Source: CAWCAW01 sp963793645 (GTDB lineage: Bacteria; Actinomycetota; Acidimicrobiia; Acidimicrobiales; UBA8190). Taken from it: a stretch of DNA of 64,000 nt. Position 1 is the first letter of the stretch, and each line of letters begins with the position of its first letter. The position numbers and the translations under genes were made by a program. The notes beneath the pieces are model-generated. The model did not search any database, had not been told where the DNA came from, and worked only from the letters and a program-made list of their open reading frames with translations. Positions 11,149 to 21,342 of the stretch are shown here, piece by piece. Where the stretch lies: NCBI GenBank assembly GCA_963793645.1, contig CAWCAW010000003.1, positions 1 through 64,000 of the forward strand, given 5' to 3'.

Positions 11149-12551
11149 GACGCTCGTAGCCTGCGGTCAGAGATGCGAACAGCGCATCGGCGAGCCTGTT
11201 GGCGCCCTTCTTGGACAGGTGCTGGAAGTCGCTGCTGACCAGGCCGGCGCGGAACCACTTCGTCGCAGCACCCTTGCCGCCCATCCACTCGTAGGTCGAG
11301 TAGAACGCACAGCCTTGCGCCCGGGCGGCCGCATGCTGCGCCTCGACGAGCAGCGGCATCACCGGCCGCGACCGGTAGTCACCGTCGTGCTCTTCGGCTT
11401 GGTCCGTCGGCGACACGACCAGGCACGCGGCCTCGGGGCGGCCAGCGCGGATCGGCGCGAGCAGCGCCTCGTAGTGGGCCTGGTAGTCCTTGGTATCGCG
11501 ATCGCCGGGCTGCAGCCACTCGGCCTCGTTCGCGCCGATCATGATCATCACGAGATCCGCCGCACGGTGCGCGAGCTGCTCGCGCCAGTGCCCCGCGTCG
11601 TTGGCCGCGAAGCTCTTGACGTGGACGCTGACGATGCCGAGGTTGTCGACCACCGCGCCGCGCGCGTTTTCGAGATCGAGGCCGAACAGGCGCACGCGTC
11701 CGCGCGTGGACAGCTCGAGCTTCTGGATGCCATCGGGGGCATGCGCGCTCGCCCAGCTCGAGTGCCGCGCATCCGCGGACGTGTCGACTCGAGCGAGCTC
11801 GTCGTGATCGCTCGTCAGCGTGGCGACGCCGCCGTGCGGCTGCGCGAGGTAGTAGAGCTCGACGTCGGTCACGCTGCCGGTCGCGAGCTTGATCGTCGCG
11901 CTGGCGTCGTCGCTCGCTTCGGCGGTGCTGCCACCCGGGCCGTACATGCCATCGCCGATCTGCAGCGTCGAGATCGCATGCACGCTCCATGGGCCGTTCG
12001 AGCTGCGCGTGATCGCCTCGTGGCCGCAGAACCGGTGCGGGGGCACCACGAACACGAAGCCCGGACCGCCGTTGCCGAGCTGCGCCTGTAGCCGCTCGCG
12101 CAGCCGGCCTGGAATCGCATCGGTCGCGACGACCGAGTCGCCGTACCAGGACACGCGCGCAGCGCGGCCGAGCTCGCCGCGCTGCTCCGCCGCGACCGCG
12201 CGGTACCACGGGTCCATCGCGTGCCGCTTGCACGAGCTCGGCATCGGTCACGACCGCGCCTCTGGCGTCCACACACGGGTCGTCGAGCGCGCCGAGGTCT
12301 GGCTTCGCGTCGGGGCTCGCCGGCTTGGCGGTCGTGTCCTCGTCGACATCATTCGCTTCGGCGACCGTGACCGGCGCCGCGGTGAACGTCGGGCCAGGCG
12401 CACGCGGCGCGGCGCCGCCTCCGGGCCGTGCCGCGAACCGATCGGCCAGCGCGCGCGGACTACCGTCGACGACCCACAGCGTCGCGACGAGCAGCACGGC
12501 ATACCACCCGATCATCGGCGCGATCGTCCAGCTGCGATCGGGCGCAGGCAT
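11135..12551 (-). CDS. Second SGNH hydrolase, membrane-anchored (one frameshift)
   Basis: The start at 12551 gives a short N-terminus and one membrane anchor (MIGWYAVLLVATLWVV), then an Ala/Pro linker. Near 12,235 the frame changes. The catalytic domain continues with block I VSWYGDSVVATD (nucleophile Ser), block III MIMIGANEAEW (oxyanion Asn) and the catalytic Asp-x-x-His in SSDFQHLSKKGANRLAD. Its stop overlaps the second SGNH gene by 14 bases, so the two SGNH genes and the MBOAT are probably one transcript. Two different SGNH proteins with one MBOAT resembles alginate O-acetylation, where AlgJ and AlgX share the transfer. Whether both are active or one only hands over the acyl group is unknown. 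The divergent M23 peptidase gene starts 136 bases upstream. Confidence 0.75.
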
Positions 12552-12687
12552 CCAGCTCGAAGGTAAGCGAACCGACCGGGGAGTCAAGCAAGTCGCCCGA
12601 CCCGGGCCACGCGTTGCCATCGTGGCGCGCCTCGGGAACGACCCGATGCCGCGCACGCGCGTCGCCGCCGAGCTACGATGGTCGGGC

Positions 12688-13672
12688 ATGCGGTGGACGC
12701 TCGTGCTGGTCGCGGTCGCGTGCGGCCCCGAGCCGCAAGCGCTGGATTCCGACGTTCGTCGTCGCCGACCCGGTCGCCGCAGCTCCGGCCACCGAGGCGC
12801 CGACCCCTGCGCCCATTCGCGCGCCAGTCGACTGGACCACCGCGGGCGTCGTCGTCGACCGCTCGAGCGACTTCACGTTCGACGGCGGCCGCATCGACCT
12901 CGAGGTTCGCCGCGTCGGTGACCGCGTCGTCGAGCTCGCGCGCAGCCGCTACATCGTGCCGGTCGTGATGGCGTGGCAGCTCGGTTCGTTCGTCAACCTG
13001 TCACCGCTGACGCCTGCCTCCGGGGTGACCGTGCTGCAGCCTGCGCCTTCTCCTGACGGAGACGGCCCGATGACGGTGCTCGCGTTCGAGCGCATCGTCG
13101 ACGTCCACGCCAACTTCCATCGCGCGATCACGATCCACGCCCGGTTCGGTGATCCGACGGCGCGCCCGGTGCGCTACAGCTATCGCCTGCCCTACCCGAC
13201 CGGCAGCACGTTCTCGGTCATCCAGGGCTTCCACGGCGCGTTCTCCCACCGCGGCTCGAACGAGTACGCCGTCGACTTCGACTGTCCGGTCGCGACGCGC
13301 GTGCTGGCAGCGCGCGGCGGTGTCGTCGTCGCCACCAACGCCGGGGCCGTCGGCTCGGGGACGACCCCCGAGTTTCTCGACTACAAGAGCGCGAACTTCG
13401 TACTCGTGCGACACGACGACGGCACGCTCGGCGAATATATGCACCTGGCGCCCAGCGGCGTCGAGGTCCAGGTCGGTCAGCGCGTCGAGCGCGGCACCGA
13501 GCTCGGGCTATCGGGCAACACCGGCTATTCGACCACGCCGCACCTGCACTTCCAGGTCATGACTGCCGGTGAGGATGGTCTTTTAGCGCGGTCGTTCCCG
13601 ATTCGCTTCGCGACAGGCCCAAAACGCGACGAGGAACCGGTGCAAGGTCGTGCATATCCGGCCTGGGAATGA
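12688..13672 (+). CDS. M23-family metallopeptidase, secreted (one early frameshift)
   Basis: The ATG at 12688 starts a leader with a possible lipobox (MRWTLVLVAVACGPEPQ). Near 12,745 the frame changes and the rest reads to 13672, about 328 residues. An N-terminal beta-rich domain precedes the LytM/M23 peptidase domain. The zinc ligands are visible: HRGSNEYAVDF (His and Asp), the HLAPSG motif, and GLSGNTGYSTTPHLHFQV with the closing HxH. M23 enzymes usually cut peptide cross-links in peptidoglycan, and all zinc-binding positions are present, so an active enzyme is likely. It is divergent from the O-acylation operon, which may modify the same cell wall, but that link is inference. Confidence 0.8.
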
Positions 13673-13691
13673 TGCGTGTTACGATGCGCGC

Positions 13692-14600
13692 GTGTCGTGC
13701 CCAGTGTGCGGGGAGCGCCAAGCTGAGGTCGGGGTCTTGTGCGAGGAGTGCCGCGACGAGCTGTCGAGCCCGATCCGGATCACGCCCGAGCAGATCCAGC
13801 TACGCGTGCGTCGGCCGACCGAAGCGGCGCTCGTCGATTTGTGGGGCCGCGCGCACCAACTCGACGCGCGCACGCTGATCGGTCGCCAGATCGAGCAGCA
13901 CGGCCTCGCCGTGCTCGAGCCCAGCGTGTCGCGGCATCACGCCCACCTCGTGTTCGACGAAGGCGCCTGGATGCTTCGCGACCTCGGCTCCGCGAACGGC
14001 ACGTTCCTCGATGACAAGCTGGTCGAGGCGCCGACGCGCGCCACCACCGGGCAGCGCATCCGCTTCGGCCACATCGCGTTCTACCTCGTCGAGGACGTGA
14101 CGCAGCTGCCACCGCCGCGCATCGCCCGCACGCAGACCACGACGATCGGCCCGTTGCCGCCGCTCGCGCAGCGCCATCCGGCGGGCGCGGTGGTCTCGGC
14201 GCCCGCCGTAGAGGCCAACGCGTTCGAGGAAGAAGAGCACACCGACGTCGGCTTGCCGGCGATGCGGTTTGCCCTGCACGAACCGACCGGCGGCGGCGGC
14301 GGGCTCGTCGAGGTCGACGGCAAGCAGGTGCAGCTGACGACCACGCAGTTCGAGCTGATGGCGCTCATGATCCGGCGCATGGCCGACGAGAAACACCAGC
14401 CCGAGCTCGTGCGCGGCTTCGTGCGCAGCTCCGAGCTGATCGCCGACCTGTCGTGGGATACGCGCGAGCCGAACGAGAACCACGTCAAGCAGCTCGTGCG
14501 CCGCGTGCGCCGCGCCTTGCTGAAGTCCGAGATCGGCGACCTCATCGAGTCGCGACATCGCTTCGGCTATCGCCTGCGGGCGATCCCGAAGCCGGACTGA
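13692..14600 (+). CDS. FHA-domain, winged-helix transcriptional regulator with zinc ribbon
   Basis: The protein has three parts. It opens with a two-CxxC zinc ribbon (CPVC and CEEC). A complete FHA domain follows (LIGRQ, the phosphothreonine-binding SRHHAHL and LRDLGSANGTFLDD). After an acidic linker comes an OmpR-type winged helix (VDGKQVQLTTTQFELMALMI, NENHVKQLVRRVRRALLK, RHRFGYRLRA). I chose the GTG at 13692 because it starts right before the ribbon. An in-frame GTG at 13650 would overlap the peptidase gene by 23 bases. FHA domains bind phosphothreonine, so the protein could link Ser/Thr kinase signalling to transcription, a plausible but untested role given the kinases in this region. Targets are unknown. 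Confidence 0.8.
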   Translation: MSCPVCGERQAEVGVLCEECRDELSSPIRITPEQIQLRVRRPTEAALVDLWGRAHQLDARTLIGRQIEQHGLAVLEPSVSRHHAHLVFDEGAWMLRDLGSANGTFLDDKLVEAPTRATTGQRIRFGHIAFYLVEDVTQLPPPRIARTQTTTIGPLPPLAQRHPAGAVVSAPAVEANAFEEEEHTDVGLPAMRFALHEPTGGGGGLVEVDGKQVQLTTTQFELMALMIRRMADEKHQPELVRGFVRSSELIADLSWDTREPNENHVKQLVRRVRRALLKSEIGDLIESRHRFGYRLRAIPKPD

Positions 14601-14615
14601 CCGGCGCGCGAGGTG

Positions 14616-15119
14616 CTAGCCGCGGCGTGCGTGACGCGTGCCGTTCACGCGCGCCAGCGGACGCTCTTCGCACGTCGCCGCCAGCTCCTCGAGGAGCGCG
14701 CGCAGCGACTTCATCTTCCTGCTACCCAAGCGCATCGCCCAGCGTGCCTCGGCCGCGTTGGCCACGCGCTTGACCTCCGCCGCCCACAGCTTGCCGCGTG
14801 GGCCGAGGCGCACGCGCTTGGCAACGCCGTGATCGGGGTCGGGGAAGCGCTCGACCATCCGCATCCGCTCGAGGTCGTCCACGAGGTCGCCGACGGTCTG
14901 CTTCGGAAGCGACAGCGCCGACACCAACTGGGCCAGACGGACGCCGTCTGCCTTGATCGCGTTCAGCAACTGGACATGACCCGCCCTCAGCGCCGGGAAC
15001 CCGAGCCGCGTCAGGCGGCTCGTCAGCTGGGTCTGGAGGTCGTTCTGCGGCACGTGAAGCAGCGCACGCAGATCACGGGTTTTGTCGCGACTTCCAGAGG
15101 TTCGGTTCGTCTTCGTCAT
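14616..15119 (-). CDS. MarR-family transcriptional regulator
   Basis: This 167-residue protein has the MarR layout. Dimer helices flank a winged helix, with the recognition part in RLAQLVSALSLPKQTVGDLVDDLERMRMVERFPDPDHGVAKRVRLGPRG, where the wing carries the usual Asp/Arg residues. It lies downstream of the RND efflux operon on the same strand, separated by about 170 bases with no clear gene. MarR proteins often repress efflux genes in response to phenolic or antibiotic ligands, so control of that operon is a fair guess. No operator was identified. Confidence 0.75.
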   Translation of the reverse strand: MTKTNRTSGSRDKTRDLRALLHVPQNDLQTQLTSRLTRLGFPALRAGHVQLLNAIKADGVRLAQLVSALSLPKQTVGDLVDDLERMRMVERFPDPDHGVAKRVRLGPRGKLWAAEVKRVANAAEARWAMRLGSRKMKSLRALLEELAATCEERPLARVNGTRHARRG

Positions 15120-15291
15120 GTCACGACTGCGCAGCAGCGAAGGAGTCGCGTCATATCAAACCGCGTGTGCGATCGGAACAACGAACTCGCGCAAACGTCA
15201 CGCACGCTCGCGCATGCGCTCCGGAGTGCAAGTCACGTAGGCTTCACCACACACGCTGCAGCAGCGCGGCGGCGAAGTCACGACCTCGCGG

Positions 15292-18200
15292 TCAGTGCGA
15301 CTCGGGCTGCGACTCTTGGTCGCGTTTGGACACCGCATGCAAGTCGACGACGCCGACCTCCGCCGCGCCGCGGTCGATCGGTGGGAACCAACGCTCCCAG
15401 CGGCGCTTCATGTTCGCAGCACGGTCGTCGACCCACGTATAGATGACGGGGATCGCGACGAGCGTTAGCAGCAGCGACAGCGTCTGACCACCGACGACAA
15501 CGGACGCCATCGCCTTCGAGAAGCCGGAGCCGACGCCGTTGCTGACGATCAGCGGCATCATGCCGGCGACGAACGCGAGGGTGGTCATCAGGATCGGCCG
15601 CAGACGGTCGCGGCTCGCAGCGAGCACCGCCTCGGTGCGCGGCAGGCCTAGCCGGCGCAGGCCGTTCGCGTGATCGACCTGAAGAATCGCGTTCTTCTTG
15701 ACCATCGCGAACAGCACGATGATGCCGAGCATCGAGAAGATGTTGAGCGAACCGCCGGTGATCAGCAGCGAGAACACCGCGAACGGCAGCGTCAGCGGCA
15801 GCGACAGCATGATGATGAACGGGTAGAGCCAGCGACTCGAACTGCGCCGCGAGCACGAGGTACATGAACACGATGGCGAGGCCGATCGCGAAGGCAAACG
15901 CCTTCTGCATCTTGCCGAACTCTTTGCTCTGACCGAACGGCTCGTAGGTGTAGCCCGGCGGCAGGTCGAGCGACTTGAACGCGTTCTCGAACTGCTTGGA
16001 GATGTCGGACTGCGAGAACCCGGGCGACACGTTGCTCGTGATCGTCACCGCGCGCTCGCGGCTCTGGCGCGTGATCTTCGAGGTCGACTTCGACGCGCCG
16101 AGCTTGATCACGTCGGTCAGCGGCACCTGGCCGAGCGTGCGCGACGGCACCGAGATCAGCGACAGCGAGGTCGGGTCGTTGCGGAAGCGCTCGGCCGCGC
16201 GCAGGAACACCTGGTACTGGTCGCCGCGGTCCTCGAACGTCGACACGTCGACGCCGCCGACCAGGATCGACAGCGTATTGGTGATATCGCCCGGATCGAC
16301 GCCGAGCAACCCGGCGCGGTCGAGGTCGGGCGTCACCATGGTCTCGTCGATCGGATCGACGAGGCTCGAGTCGAGGTCGACCACGCCCGGCACCTTCTTC
16401 ATCGTCGCGAGCACCTGGTTGCCGTACTTCTCGAGCTTGTCGAGATCGGGGCCCGAGATCAGGTACGAGATGACGGCGTTCTGCGTGCCGATCGAGAAGT
16501 CGTTGACCTGCTGGACGGCGACGCGGGTGCCATTGGGGACGCTCGGCAACACCGTCTTGCGCACGTCCTCCATCACTTCGGCTTCGCTGCGAACCCGCTT
16601 GTCGGGGTCGACCATGTGGACGTAGACGTTGCCGATGTTGGCCGACCGCGCATCGCCGGCGGCGATCGTGACCAGCGAGGCATCGACCTCGGGCATCATG
16701 CGAACCTGGCGCGCGATGCGCTCGCTGGTCAGCGTGGTCTGCTCGAGCGTCGTGCCCTCGGGCGCCTGCACGTAGATCTCGAACTGCGCCTCGTCGTTCG
16801 GCGGCAGGAAGTCGCCGCCGACCTTCTTGACGACCGCGATACACGACGCGAATGACGCGACGATCGCGAGCAGGACGATCCAGCGGTGGCGCAGGCAGAA
16901 CGCGAGCACGCCGGAGTAGACGCGTTGGATCGGCTGATACACGAAGTCGCTCGCGCGCTCGAGCAGCGAGCGCCGGCGGTGCTCGCCCGCGTGGCGGCGG
17001 CGTCGGCAACATGCGCGCCGCCATCATCGGCGTCAGCGTGAACGCGACGATCATCGACACGCCGATCGCGAATGCCATCGTGAGGCCGAAGCTGTACAGG
17101 AACTTGCCGACGATACCGCTCATGAACGCGACCGGCAGGAACACCGCCATCAGCGACAGCGTGGTCGCGAGCACGGCCAGGCCGATCTCCTTCGTCGCCT
17201 GGATCGCGGCGGGGAACGGCTTCATGCGCTTCTCGTCGATGAAGCGGTAGATGTTCTCGAGCACGACGATCGCGTCGTCGATCACGATACCGACCGCGAG
17301 CGCGAGCGCGAGCAGCGTCATGAGGTTGAGCGTGAAGTGCGCGACCATCATCAGACCGAACGTCGAGATGATCGACATCGGGATCGACAGCGCGGCGATG
17401 ATCGTCGAGCGCAAGCTGCCAAGGAACAGCAACACCACGAGCGCGGCGAGGCCGGCGCCGATCACGAGGTGCTCGAGCACCTCGTCCGCCGACGTGCGGA
17501 TCTGCAACGAGTTGTCGCGGACGACGTCGACCGAATAGCCGGCCGGCAGGCTCGCCTTCATGCCATCCACCGCGGCCTTGACCGCGTCGACGACCGCGAC
17601 CGTATTCGTGCCGCTCTGCTTGCGCACCGACAGCGCGATCGCAGGCGTACCGCTTCGCACCGCCGCGGTGTCGGCATCCTCGACGCCGTCTTCGACGTCC
17701 GCGACGTCGCGCACGCGCACCGGGTGATCGCCATTCTCGCGCACGACGATCGCGCCGATCTCCGACGCCTCGACCGCACGGTTCTCGATGCGCACCGTCG
17801 ACGTCTTCGAGCCCATCTCGATCGCGCCGCCCGGCACGTTGACGTTGCCGGTCGTGATCGCGCGCTCGACCTCGAGCGCCGACACGCCGCTGGCGGCGAG
17901 CCGGATCGCGTCGAGGTGCACGTTGATCTGACGGTCTTGCTTGCCGAGGATCACGACCTGACCGACGCCCGACAGGCGCTCGATGCGGCTCTTGACCCGC
18001 TTGTCGGCGAACCGCGACAGCTCGCTGATCTTCGTACCCGGCGGCGCCTTGACCGCGAGCACGATGACCGGCGCGGCGTCGGGGTCCGCCTTCTTGATCT
18101 CGGGACGAAGGCCCGGCGGCAGGTCGCGGAGCACGGACGAGATGTGCTCGTTGATGTCTTCCTGCGCCTTGTCGACGTCGACCTCGAGCTCGAACTGCGC

Positions 18201-18479
18201 CATGATCAGCGACACGCCCTCGGTCGAATACGAGGTCAGCGTGTCGAGGCCGGACACCGTGTTGACCGCCTCTTCGATCTTGTCGGTGACGTCGGATTCC
18301 ACGGCGAGCGGCGACGCGCCGGGGTACGGCGTCGTGATCACCACCATCGGGAAGTCGACCTTCGGGAACTTGTCGACGCCGAGCGAGCTGTAGCCGACGA
18401 GCCCGACGACCACGAGCACGGCGATCAGCACCGATGCGAACACCGGTCGCCGAACGCAGATATTTGCGAGCCACTGCAT
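15292..18479 (-). CDS. RND multidrug efflux pump, HAE1/AcrB type (two frameshifts)
   Basis: The protein begins MQWLANICVRRPVFASVLIAVLVV, the usual first helix of HAE1 pumps. The proton-relay aspartates are present in ALAVGIVIDDAIVVLENIYRF, and helix 5-6 features follow (VFLPVAFMSGIVGKFLYSFG). The frame changes near 16,960-16,990 and again near 15,815-15,840. The second half has its own porter domain (KVGGDFLPPNDEAQFEIYVQ) and the matching transmembrane motif (LGIIVLFAMVKKNAILQVDHAN). Joined length is about 1,060 residues, normal for the family. It lies three bases downstream of the adaptor gene. Such pumps move drugs, solvents or lipids from the inner membrane and periplasm through an outer-membrane channel. 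The substrate is not readable. Confidence 0.85.
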
Positions 18480-18482
18480 GGC

Positions 18483-19668
18483 TTAGTGGCTCCCCGCGGC
18501 CGACCCCGATCCGGACGCGGCAGGCGCTGCCGCGGGCTTGGCGACGGGCGCCGGAGCTGCCGGCGCGGGCGCCGCTGCTGGCGCGCTGCCGCCTTCTGTC
18601 ACCGGCGCGCCGTCATCGAGCGCATCCGGGACCTTCACGATCACCTTGTCGCCCTTGACGATGCCCGACTGGACGGCGACCTGCCCGGGTGCCGGCGGCG
18701 CAGCGAGCGCGACCAGGCGATCCTCGGCATTGCCGTGCGCATCGACGACGAACACGTGCCACTGCTTGCCACGCCGGACCACGGCGGTCGCTGGGATCAC
18801 CGGGCGATCGGAGTGGCCGACCACCAGGTGCGCCTCCGCGAACATACCGGGGACGAGATCTGCTACCGGGATCGAGACGCGCTTCGACGACCAGCGACCT
18901 CGTGCTCTTGCCGATCTCGGCGCCGATGCGGTTCACCCTCGCGCCGTACGACTTGTCGGGCCGCGCGACCGCGACGAGGTCGACGTGCTCGCCCTCGTGG
19001 ACCTCGGACGTCGCCGCCTCGGGCACCGACAGCTCGATCTTGAGCGGGTCATCCTTGACCAGCGTGAACAGCGACTTGCCGGGTGCCACCCACTCGCCCG
19101 GCGAGATGCTCCGCTCCGTGACGATGCCATCGAACGGCGCACGCACGATGCCGTCGTGCACCGACTTCGCCATCATCTCGGTGCGCGCTTGCGCCGCCGC
19201 GACCTGCTGCAAGGTCGACGTGCACTCGGTCGACTGCTTGTCGTAGTCGCTCTGGGTGATCGCACCCTTCTCGAGCAGCTGCTTGGTGCGCACGCACTCT
19301 TGCTCGGCGAGCTGCTTCTGCGCGCGCGCGGCTTCGAGGTTGGCTTGCGCCTCGTTCGCGTTGAGCACCGCGTTGCGGACGTCGAGCATGACGACCGGCT
19401 GGCCGAACTTCACGCGCATGCCGCGCTCGACCAGCACCTGGATCACCTTGCCTTGGGTATCGGCGGTGACCTCGGCACGCTGGTCCGCGGCGACCGTGCC
19501 GGTCAACGTCAACACGTCCGGCGTGGCGGTCACGTCTGCGATGACCGTCTGCACCGCGATCGGCGCGACCGTTCGCTTGGTGGCGTTGGCGCTATCGTCG
19601 GACTTCTTGCACCCCAGCGGCGCGAGGGTGACTGCGACGAGGAGGAATGCTCGGTTACGCGCGCGCAT
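18483..19668 (-). CDS. RND periplasmic adaptor (membrane fusion lipoprotein; one frameshift)
   Basis: The start at 19668 places a lipoprotein leader (FLLVAVTLAPLGC-KKS) at the N-terminus. The family layout follows: a first lipoyl half (LTGTVAADQRAEVTADTQGKV), a coiled-coil hairpin rich in Ala, Gln and Glu (residues about 95-165), the second lipoyl half (GIVRAPFDGIVTERSISPGEWV) and the beta barrel. Near 18,860 the frame shifts and the membrane-proximal domain continues (VVGHSDRPVIPATAVVRRGKQWHVFVVD), ending in an Ala/Pro/Ser-rich tail. It joins the RND pump to the TolC-like channel and lies directly between their genes. Joined length is about 395 residues. Confidence 0.85.
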
Positions 19669-19776
19669 GGTGGGCCTCAGCGTACGATGCACGAAGCTAG
19701 CCAGCTAGCTCCGTCCAAAGCAAAGGAAGTTGCGGATGTGGGCTGTCGGGATGCCATACAGAGCTGTCAAGCCGGG

Positions 19777-21187
19777 TCAGTGAACGCCGACGGTGTCGTC
19801 GCCGGTCGCGTGCGCCAGCTCCGCGAGCGCGACACGTAGGTCGACGCGCGCGTTCAGCGCGTTGATGCGTGCGCGCGTGAGGTCGGTCTCGGCATCGACG
19901 AGCTCGACGGCGGTCGCGCGCTCGGCGCTGAGCAGCTCCTTGCGCACGCGATAGCTCTCCTCGGCGGCGGCCAGACCGGTCTGCGAGGTACGGAGCGACA
20001 GCAGTGCGAGCTGCACCGCTTGCTGCGCGTTGAGCACGTCGATGCGCGCGCTGTTGACGAGGTTCTCGCGGTCGGCGCGCAACTCGGCAGCCTCGGCGGC
20101 GCGCGCCTTCTCGTTGGTGTACGCGGTGAGCGAATCGCCGAGCTGCCAGGTCAGCTGGACGCCCGCGAGCCACGTGAACTTGAACACCTCAGCCTGCGGG
20201 AACACGCGCGGGTTCGGCTCCGCGTCTTCGACCGTACCGAACGCCGACAGGCGCGGATAACCGAGCGCCTTGTCGGCCTTGCGCTGCTCGTCTTTCGCGA
20301 CGATGCCGGCCTCGATCTGCTTGATGTCGAGCCGCTTGGCGTCGGCGCGGCGGTTCGAGCTCGTCGAGCGTGGTCTGCACTGGCGGAGCCAGCTCGTCGC
20401 GGATGTCTTCGCCGATGGTCAGTTGCTCGCCGGCCGGCGCGCCGATGTAGATCCGCAGCTGCTCTTCACGCAGCGACGCGACGTTCTGCAGCTGATCGAG
20501 CGTCTGCTCGGCCTCCGCTGCCTGCGATTCGATGCGGAGATAATCGGCGCGCGACACGCGTTGCACGTCGAGCAGCGCCTTCTCCTGCACCAGGGTCGCG
20601 CGCACCTGCGCCAATTGTCGGCGCGCGATCAACACCTGCAGCTGCGCACGCAACCACTCGTAGTACGCCAGCCGTGCATCCTGCCCGGCGGAGACTTCGG
20701 CCGCGAGCTTGCCGATGCGCGCTGACTCCGCCGACAGCTTGGCAGCGCCCGTCAGCTTGGGATAGCGGAAGATGTAGTCCGACAGATTCACGCTCAGCGT
20801 GGCTTGCGCGTCGTATGAGTTCTGCAGGAACGGGATCTGGAGATTCAGGCCGAGCTGCGGCACGGCGATCGCGAACGGCGTGATGTACGACAACCGCTCG
20901 TAGCTCGCCGACGCGCGTAGCGACGGCACTTGCTGCAGGTCCGCGCTGAGCTTGCTCACCAGCGACGCCTCGAGCTCGGCGATGCGGCGGTGCACCGTGG
21001 GTGACACCGTGTACGCGCGCCCGGCCGCCTGATCAGAGGTCAAGCCGCCGCGCACGAACAACGTTTGGAGGTCCTGGTCGAACGCCGCCAGCTCGTCAGC
21101 CGGCGCCGCCGGGCGTGGCTGCGCCAGCCCAGGCGCCGCCATCGCAGCTACCAACACACACGATAAAGCCGGCAGGCGAAAAGTCAT
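19777..21187 (-). CDS. TolC-like outer-membrane efflux protein (one frameshift)
   Basis: The start at 21187 opens a signal peptide (MTFRLPALSCVLVAAMAAPGLAQ). The mature protein has the long amphipathic Ala/Leu/Gln helices of the TolC family, with the two repeats visible (ELEASLVSKLSADLQQVPSLRASASYERL early, and AEAAELRADRENLVNSARIDVLNAQ late). The frame changes near 20,345-20,355. Joined length is about 470 residues, normal for the family. It would form the trimeric outer-membrane channel of the efflux system encoded downstream, with 108 bases to the adaptor start. The histidine kinase gene diverges from it across a 155-base gap that should hold both promoters. I could not assign promoter boxes there. 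Confidence 0.8.
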
Positions 21188-21342
21188 GGCGGCGAACAAA
21201 GCAGAGCCCGTGCCACGAATCCAGCCTGTCAGACCGCCAGTTTGGGCTACATGGGGAGCGATCTGTCGGCCGGCCTTACAGGCTAGACAGGCATTCCACA
21301 CGCAGTTGATCGCATGCACCCGACATTCGCTAGAGTTGCATC

